Assembly: GCA_013397435.1 (NCBI GenBank)
Contig: VZRG01000452.1
Span: 1-64,000, forward strand
Origin: Erythrocercus mccallii
Lineage: Eukaryota; Chordata; Aves; Passeriformes; Dicruridae
Reading direction: 5' to 3'
DNA length: 64,000 bases
In this document: piece by piece, positions 54,201 to 63,200 of the stretch
Layout of the letters: every line of letters starts with the position of its first letter
Position numbering within the stretch: the first letter of the stretch is position 1
The notes under the pieces: model-generated
Told to the model about the DNA's origin: nothing
Databases searched by the model: none
What the model saw: the letters and a program-made list of their open reading frames with translations, nothing else
Translations under genes and position numbers: made by a program

Positions 54201-57200
54201 CTTTTTTAGTGTCCCTTCATGTTACATAAAACAAAAGGTTTTGGCTCTCTCAGTATTTGGGATCCTTCTCTACTGTTTTCCTATATAAATCTGACATTCT
54301 GAGAACTAACGAAATACTCCATTGGTTCACTGGAAAAATCTTTATAATGAACAGAAAAATACATAGTTTTCATTGAGTGTTGTATCTAAAGCAGTTCTGT
54401 CTCTTAATGGCAAGTTAGTTTTGGTACACTTGCATTGCTGAACTGCTAAACGGTGGAGTGGAGGAGTATTTTTTTTTTATTTGTCTCCTTACAAAGCCTT
54501 TTTAAAAATCTTTCTGCATTTTTTTGAATTAAGTCATGATTGTAAAACATAAAATTTCTTAAATTTCTAAGTTCTTAAAAGTCAGGTGTTAACACAATGT
54601 TTTCAACATTTTTTAAAATTCCATTTTTAACATAATGTTTCTATTTCCTTTGAGCTCATTTCGATGTACATTGACAAATATTCCACAGACACAGGCTTTG
54701 TTAAACAAAGCTAAACTTCCTTTGGGTTTGTTGCTGCATCCCTTCAGGGACCTAACGGTAAAGTACCTTACATTTTTGTGTGTGTGTTTGTTTTATATAT
54801 GCATTTGTTCTATTTGCACTCAAATAATAAAATACAATGAACTCTTAAGTCCTGAGTTTAACAGAAGTGCCAAAAAGTTGTCTGTGACTTGGAGAGGAGG
54901 AAAGCAAAAAAAGCCTTGAAATTGCTACTTTATTGAAATGCATAAGGAAGAAGCCCTTCAAGTTTCTTTCTTTGCTGTTGAAAATCTTTGCTTGCCTGTG
55001 GTTCTCTGAAGAATTGCCACTCTGTGTGTTGGGCTCACAACTGTCAGATACATCTTGGAAAGGTGTTTACAGAGCTCTCCTGCAGAGAGGTGCTCAGTTT
55101 CAATGTGTGACTGGCCTGATACTTGCTGTCAATAGAATATAAGCACAATATAAGATTGAAGCTATATTCATAATTGTTAAGCAACTCCTCTCAATCTAAT
55201 TTATTAGCATTTATTTAAAAATGTGAATAACTGTCTGGTATAACTTCAAATGTGTGTTCTTTGTGTAAGGTTTTCTGTCCATCATATTTCATATTTTCAC
55301 TCAATAATTGTCCTTTCATAATTCCTTTTGCCATAGTAGCTGTAATTTAAAGTAATTTCATTTGAGATCTTACTACATCTTTGATTTTGAGATTATATTA
55401 AGACAATAATTAAATGGGTTTTTTGGTATTAAGAGGGAGATTGTTTTCAACAGACATCATAATTACTCTATGAAATTGAACTAAACAGCTAAAAGGAATT
55501 ATGATAGAAAGTGTAGATGTTTTCCATAAAGTATATTGCATAGCTTTGTGACAGCTTTTCATTGTTTCCTTCTTAGCAATTACCAGTAATAACATCAAGC
55601 ACAATAGTGAGATGCAGATCCTGCAGGACTTACATCAACCCTTTTGTTTCTTTCATTGATCAAAGGCGGTGGAAATGCAACCTTTGCTATAGAGTTAATG
55701 ATGGTAAGTGACTGTAGCAGGACATGCTTGCATTTATAGAATCTCTTGCAAGTATTTGCATTGTAGCAATTCATGGGATAGTTTAGATTAAAACATAGAC
55801 TACAGTGACAATGTCCTTATGATCTAGAGATTTTGAAAAACAGCTTAAGTCAGATGTGTTGTTTTCTTGAAGCAAAAGATTGTTTTGCGATCCTTGGAGA
55901 GATGAAGAAAAGGCATTCATAGTATGCTGATTCCTTGTCTAATGAAATCAGCTAATCCCACTGACTGCTGTTGCAATATGCAAATGGAAACATGATGACA
56001 GCTACAATCCGGGACAGAGGTTATGAGAAACAGTGCAGATTGCTGCTTATGGTGAAATGCTCTACTTGCATTGCTCTTTTATAGTTGGGGATCTGTTGTT
56101 TAAAATAAACCTTTCTAGTGACTGAATTTTGATGTTAAAGATATGCTTGAGATATTTGAAATGTTCCTTTTTTTTTTAATCCTTATCCTTCTGTATCCCT
56201 AATGTGAATTTTTGCTGTTGCAATAATTGAAGTTTGCCCACATTACTTTGCATTTAGCTGCAATAATGGTTTTTATTTTCTGACAAAAATATAATCTGTA
56301 CTGGGGGGCATTTTTTTTAATAGTTCCTGAAGAATTTATGTATAATCCTCTGACACGATCCTATGGAGAGCCTCACAAACGGCCAGAGGTGCAAAATTCT
56401 ACAGTGGAATTCATTGCTTCTTCAGACTATATGGTAAAAAAGTTTTCATAGTAACTTCAATAACAATTGCATATTAATATAATACTGCTTGAAATTAATG
56501 TTACATATTGATCCAGTGGTGTGTATTAATTTTTCTGTGAAGCTTCTCTTAACACCAAGGAATAGTTAAATTCATATTTTGAGTTTGGGCTCATATAAAC
56601 AGTCAGAAGCTTTTGAGTTAAAAGTAATTCAGTGTGTGTTGTCATCCAGTGTCGTTGAATGTGGCACAGTCAGATTTGAATCTGATGCAATGTGGTTTCT
56701 GCCTTTCTCCCTTATTTTGAGGAGGTTTTGAAAGATCAGTAATAGAATAATGAGCAAATTAATTCAGCTTCACATTTATAGTTAGTAATTGTGAAGAAAT
56801 GGTTCTTACTAGGAGTCAGCTTAAAATTGCTGGGGTGGTGGTCTTGTCTGCCTGGGAAAAGGCCTAGTATATAATGACATTATTATTGGCAGCAAAAGAA
56901 ATTGTCCTCTTGTCTTTGAATTGAAACATTGTGGCAGACATTTAACAGTGAATAAACAGAGCTTATTATATAGTTGGAGAAAGGGTGTAGGTAGAATGCT
57001 TCAGCTCTGTTTTACGGATCACACTGTCCATGTGCTGAAAGAACAATGGAATTTAAAAGATGGAAATCTGTATCTTTCATCATGTTTGAATTGACTGTTG
57101 GAAGAAGGGACTAAAATAACCCTTTTTTTTACTGAAGTATAACATTTTATGTTTATTACAAATGACAGTTATTAATCACTGGGGATTATGGTTAAGTCTA

Positions 57201-60200
57201 TCTGCAAATTGCTTAGTAAATATACATTATTGCATAATGTATATTTTGCATTTTTCTAAGTATTCCCTTTTCCTACTTCCCTTTCTAATGACTAATCACT
57301 TTTAACATTTCTTTGAATATGATTTCTGAGTGGTTTTATTTTTTTTTTACTTTGTAGCTTCGTCCTCCTCAGCCTGCGGTGTATTTATTTGTTTTAGATG
57401 TGTCTCATAATGCAGTGGAGGCTGGATATTTGACAATACTCTGCCAGTCATTGCTGGAAAACCTGGACAAGTAAGAGTATAAATAAACTTTTCAAATCAG
57501 CTAACATGTTGTTATGAAAAAATTGTAACTGAAAATTTTGAAGGAAATTGCAAAATGTCTAAACATTCTGTTCTTCAAGGGCAGAAGTTCCATTGCCTGG
57601 AATTTCTTCCCTGCATGTGTATCTACATATGATTTAATTACTTATCTGCAAAGGAATATTTAGCCGTGGCTTCTAACGACATGATGATTGTACAAAGATT
57701 TTTAAATTACATTCTTCCCCTCTGCCAAGACCAACAAAAATAATAAATTACAGAGGTTAAATTATGTGGGTCTTGTGCTGAAAGATCTGAGGTGCTGCAG
57801 ACTGGAACACTGTAAGCACAAGAGTAAGACTGCCTAGGTGAATTGTGTTGTCAGTTTGGTTTTTTAGATCACAGTTACCCTGTGCCAGTTTCTGTTTTTA
57901 TTTTTGCACTGGAACAGCATATATGGGGTTCCTGGTACATTTTGAGCAAAAGTTAATGAGCTTTACTGTGTTTATGCCTTTTGACAACTAATCCTGTGTA
58001 GGCCTTGCCTGTAGAAATTGCCTGTGGAAATTCTTTTCTACAAGTTTTTCTTGGTGAACTTGGTTTTCTCGTGAAGAAGCCAACATATACATTAAAAAAT
58101 CTTTGCTTCCATCTTTTAGTTCAGTCTTTCTTCGTTCAGTTTTTTTACAACTATTTTGTCAACAGAATCTCAGAATCGTGCTTAATTATTTTAGGAAAAT
58201 TAATAAAATAATAATTCAGTGCATCCACTTCATTAATATACCTAGATGGTAACAACAATATTTGCCTCTGTTGCTCTTGGTCACTGTTATGGTTTTCAGC
58301 ATTTCATAATGTTTTTTATATTTTACTTGAGAACTCCCATGTAGTGTTTAATTTTGTATTATGCTATACACTGAAATGTGGTCCACGTGAGAAATAAATA
58401 TGTTGCATTGTAGAGACATTGGATTTTGGTTTAGAGCTGTAAGTGCTCTGTAACTCTGTAACATTAGAGTTCTGAATTAGGAAAGAGCACAATGCACTGT
58501 TTTTTGTTAAAGAACTGAGAAGGTTGCCTTCTTTCATGTGTCAATGTAATGTTTAAATGAACTTACTAGCTTCTCTTGTGGAACAAAGCATCAATATATT
58601 AGTGAGTGCTTATCTGTAACACTTGGTGTTATAAACTGTATCATTACCCCAGGATTTCAGAAAACGTTGAGGAAATATTGATTATATTCATGTTACAGTT
58701 CTCCCTTCACTTCTTTACACATGAACTGGGTTTCTGCTAACATCAGCAGGAGCCCTGAGTATCTATATGTCTTGAGAGAGAGAGATTTAGGGCTTAATAG
58801 TTTATTTTTTATTGCTTCAGGCTGCCTGGAGATTCAAGAACAAGAATAGGGTTCATAACATTTGACAGCACTGTTCAGTTTTACAACTTGCAAGAAGGTT
58901 TATCACAGCCTCAGATGCTGATTGTCTCAGATATTGATGGTAAGCAAAAAGAAAATAGAAGCTGAATTTTTGAGAACCTATGATTTACTTTTTTCTCAGA
59001 ACAAAGGTTAGAATCTCTCAACTATTTGGTATTAGGTCAATGTTACTGAATGAGAATACTTTTTTGAAAAATAGTCTTGCACTAACTACAGAGTAGGTAA
59101 TGTTTAAAATGTGAAATTCAATAGTTAATTTTGCTTTGAATCAGACAAGTTTTGTATAGACTGTATTACTCTAACACACGTGTATCTGCATATAATTTAC
59201 TTACTTATCTGCAAGGAATATTTAGCTGTAACACATACTAGAAAAGTAGACTTTCATGGTGTTTGTAGCAGTGGGCAATTAAATGTTTTATTCTATTTTA
59301 GTGGGGGTTTTTTAATAATTTTTGGGTTTTCTATTCTCTCCACAGATATTTTCTTACCTACACCAGATAGTTTACTTGTAAATCTCCATGAAAGCAAAGA
59401 GGTATGATTGCTCAAAATGCATAATTAAATATAAGTTGTTAAATATTTAAAACAGATGTTCCTGGTAAACTTTGAATTCAGACTTAATCTTCATAATATG
59501 TAGTTCCCGTGCTAATTTTTCATTATGGAAGTATTGCATGTTATTTTGTTGATACATCATAGCTTTTAAAATTACAACTTTGTTTTCCTTAGTGTGTTAA
59601 AACTGAACTAAAATACTTGGTACTGATTTTGCCACTTCAGTCATGGCAGTACAGCTTTTTAAAACGGGAAAAATCTCAAGCTTGCAGAATCTCTTAAAAC
59701 ACCTTTCAATCTGTTCTGCAGCTGATAAAAGATCTATTGAATGCGTTACCAAATATGTTCACCAATACAAGAGAAACACACAGTGCATTGGGCCCTGCTC
59801 TTCAGGCTGCATTTAAACTGATGTCTCCAACGGGTGGTCGGATCTCTGTGTTTCAAACGCAGTTACCGTCTTTGGGAGCGGGACTTCTGCATTCCAGAGA
59901 GGATCCCAATCAAAGGTCAAGCACAAAGGTAAAAAACTTCCTTACTACTCATTTCAAAAGACTAAGGACTGGCTATGTCTTTCTGACTTGCATAGTTCTG
60001 CAGATCAATCGCTTGGTCTTCATTTATAGCAATTAACTAAATTTTAATTATGTCTATGTTTATGCATTTAAGATCACAACTTTATACATGTACATGTGGT
60101 ATTACTTATCTTGAAGTCCATGAGCTGTCTTTGGCCTTTGGTCTGTAATTTTTCTTGGCAAGCAAAAGAAGCTCCAAATATTTGTAACTCAGTTACTCAG

Positions 60201-63200
60201 ATGCTGCTGAATGACTTTTGTTCCATGAAGTCTAAAAAGCATGATTGTTGTTATAACTCCTCCCTGTATGATTTACTTACTAAAGGTGGTCCAACATCTT
60301 GGTCCAGCAACAGACTTTTATAAGAAGTTGGCACTGGACTGCTCCGGCCAGCAGACTGCTGTGGATTTATTTCTCTTAAGTTCACAATATTCTGATCTAG
60401 CTTCTCTTGGTAAGGAGTACCTGATTCCCTCTTTCTGCACTGATGTCTCTCTTCAGAAGCACAGGTTACGTCAGGAATTCTTAAGTCATGTAAATATTTT
60501 AGCACTTTTGTAATTGCAGCTCATATTGCAAAGGAATTGACCTTGAAGTTGATAGATGTAAAGAACAGAAGTATTATATTGGTGGTATTAGACAATTTAT
60601 TCTAGGATTTCAAAGTTTTAAATGAGAAGTATTCTCCTGCTCAAGAGCAGGAAACAGAAACATGGCAAGGAATAATTGAAGTTTAATGATAGGGGTAGAA
60701 CAGAGTTTTCGTATTTTGATAATTATCCAAGATTTGTCTCTGTACATACACCTAATTTTGCCTCTACACCATTAGATATTTCTGCAAGCACTTCATTCTT
60801 AGCTGCCAAGTGTGGGATGCTTATTGAGCTTAGTGTATAATTAGGTCATTACATGTTGGGGTGATTCATTTCTATCTTCACTGGCCTTCATCTGGGACAG
60901 TTCTCATTGTCTTACTGACGTGGGTGGTACTGAAAAGATAAACATAGATGTGATTTGTGGAAGTCTGGACACAATTTTTATGTCCTGATTTTATGTTACA
61001 GTTTTACTTCTTAACTGTATCTTTCCTTCCTTCACAGCTTGCATGTCCAAGTATTCTGCTGGATGCATCTATTACTATCCATCTTTCCATCGTAGCCATA
61101 ATCCTGCTCAGGCTGAAAAGTTGCAAAAAGACCTGAAAAGATACCTTACAAGAAAGATTGGATTTGAAGCAGTTATGCGCATAAGATGTACAAAAGGTGC
61201 GTCTCAAATACTGACTCAAATGGAATGATTGGTGTAAATGTGTTGGCAATCATTTTGAATGTGTTTAGTCTTTAGCAACATTAAATTGTATGTTATTTTT
61301 CTTTCTTTGAAGAGTAAAAGAGTAACCTTCTTTATGTAAAGTTAGCTTTTGGTGTTTGATTTTTTGTTTTGTTTTTTAGTTGATAGTACCATTGCACTAT
61401 AAGTTAGCATGTGTAATGTAAGGGCATCATTCACATGAACTCTACAGGATTATGCTGAAATGTCTAGTGATTCATATAATTGGTTCTACATGATAGAATT
61501 TTTACTGTTTTCTTTAACCTTAGCTTGAGGACTGAAGTTTTCATTATTGGTGAGAGTTCTCCATGCTGTTTTAACCTCACTCTGAATTATTTACTCTGCT
61601 TCTAGGTCTTTCAATACACACTTTCCATGGGAATTTTTTTGTACGATCTACTGATTTACTGTCCCTTGCCAATGTCAATCCTGATGCTGGATTTGCAGTA
61701 CAAATGTCCATAGAGGAAAGTCTGACTGACACATCTTTGGTTTGTTTTCAAACAGCTCTTTTGTATACTTCCAGTAAAGGTAAATAAATTCAAATTGAAT
61801 GGTCAGTGGACCTGTTGTTTCTTTTTATGATGTAATATTTGTAAAGTTAGTTCCACAGCTTTTTGTTGTGCTCTGTACCCTTAAAGAATCTCGTCAGAGC
61901 TAGTAAGCCTGCTTTGCAGTTAATCACATAGTAGAAATCCTTATAAACACTGATTTAATGTGAAAATTTCATCTGCATCTGACGTAGTGCTGATTCAGCA
62001 AGACTCTCTTACTTAAAAGTCTGGCCATTGTTACAAGCAGTAATGTTTGGCAGGCACTTTGTCCAGATACACAAAACTGTGATGGATTGGAACAAGCTGC
62101 AGTTACAGTGGTGAGTGGGTGAGCGTAAAGAATAGCAGCTAATTTCTATGGTAGAAGATGCCACAAAATTTTGGGGTGGATATCAATGTACTTCATTTGT
62201 AGAATCAAAAACACTTATTGTGGATGTTTGTGTTATCAATTTGTGCTGTGTTAGAGTGTATTTTGAACAGGTTGATACAAGAACGTGAGACAGTGTTGCA
62301 GCAATTTCTTGACTGGTGTATTTTCTAGAATGGGTGCATCTTAGGTGGGAGGAGATGCTGTAATGACTGAATTTGTTTACTTCTACCGGGAGAGAATGCA
62401 TGATGATTTCCACTAATTTCTCTTAGGTGAGCGTCGAATTCGAGTGCACACGCTTTGCTTGCCTGTAGTGAGTTCCCTGTCTGATGTGTATGCAGGAGCA
62501 GATGTACAAGCAGTCGTGTGCCTCTTGGCAAACATGGGTGAGTACAGACCAGGAAGATTCACATGGTTTTTTGCATGTTCGTAATTTTCCCAGCCATTTA
62601 AATGAAGTAGTGAATGAACCCTGGATATTATTTAAAAAGGTTGGAGTGCAGCACACTGAAGCCTGTGATTGCAGAAAATGACAAAACCAAATTTATACAG
62701 AAACAGTGAACTGAAATACTCCTTGTTCTGAATACTTTGTTGACTTTGGTCTTTTAAAAGGAGCCGTCTTACTTTGTTCTCTGGTGGTTAGTAAAGGGCA
62801 AAGAATCATAACACATGTGGATCAAAACTTCTTTCTATCATCATTATCGTTGTTCACTCAAACTTTAGCGTTCTAGGATTACTTAAGAAACAGTGATTCA
62901 GTTTAGTGAGTTCCTGGAGACTGAAGGGGAATTTCTGACAACAGTGTATCTGAGATACTGATTTTCTACCCTTCTGTTGTTGCAGGGTTAAGGATTCTTA
63001 TTACCCCTTAATTGTGGGTCATAAGTAGCTGTTTCATAGACTGATCTCTCCTGTTAAATGTGTATGACTCTGTGAAGCATTTTAGCATGTGCTATATTGT
63101 ATATTAATATTGAAATCAGTTAGAAATAAATTGCAATTCTATGTCTTTTGGGATTGGAACGAAATGATCTCTAAAGGTCCTTTCCAACCTAAACCATTCT

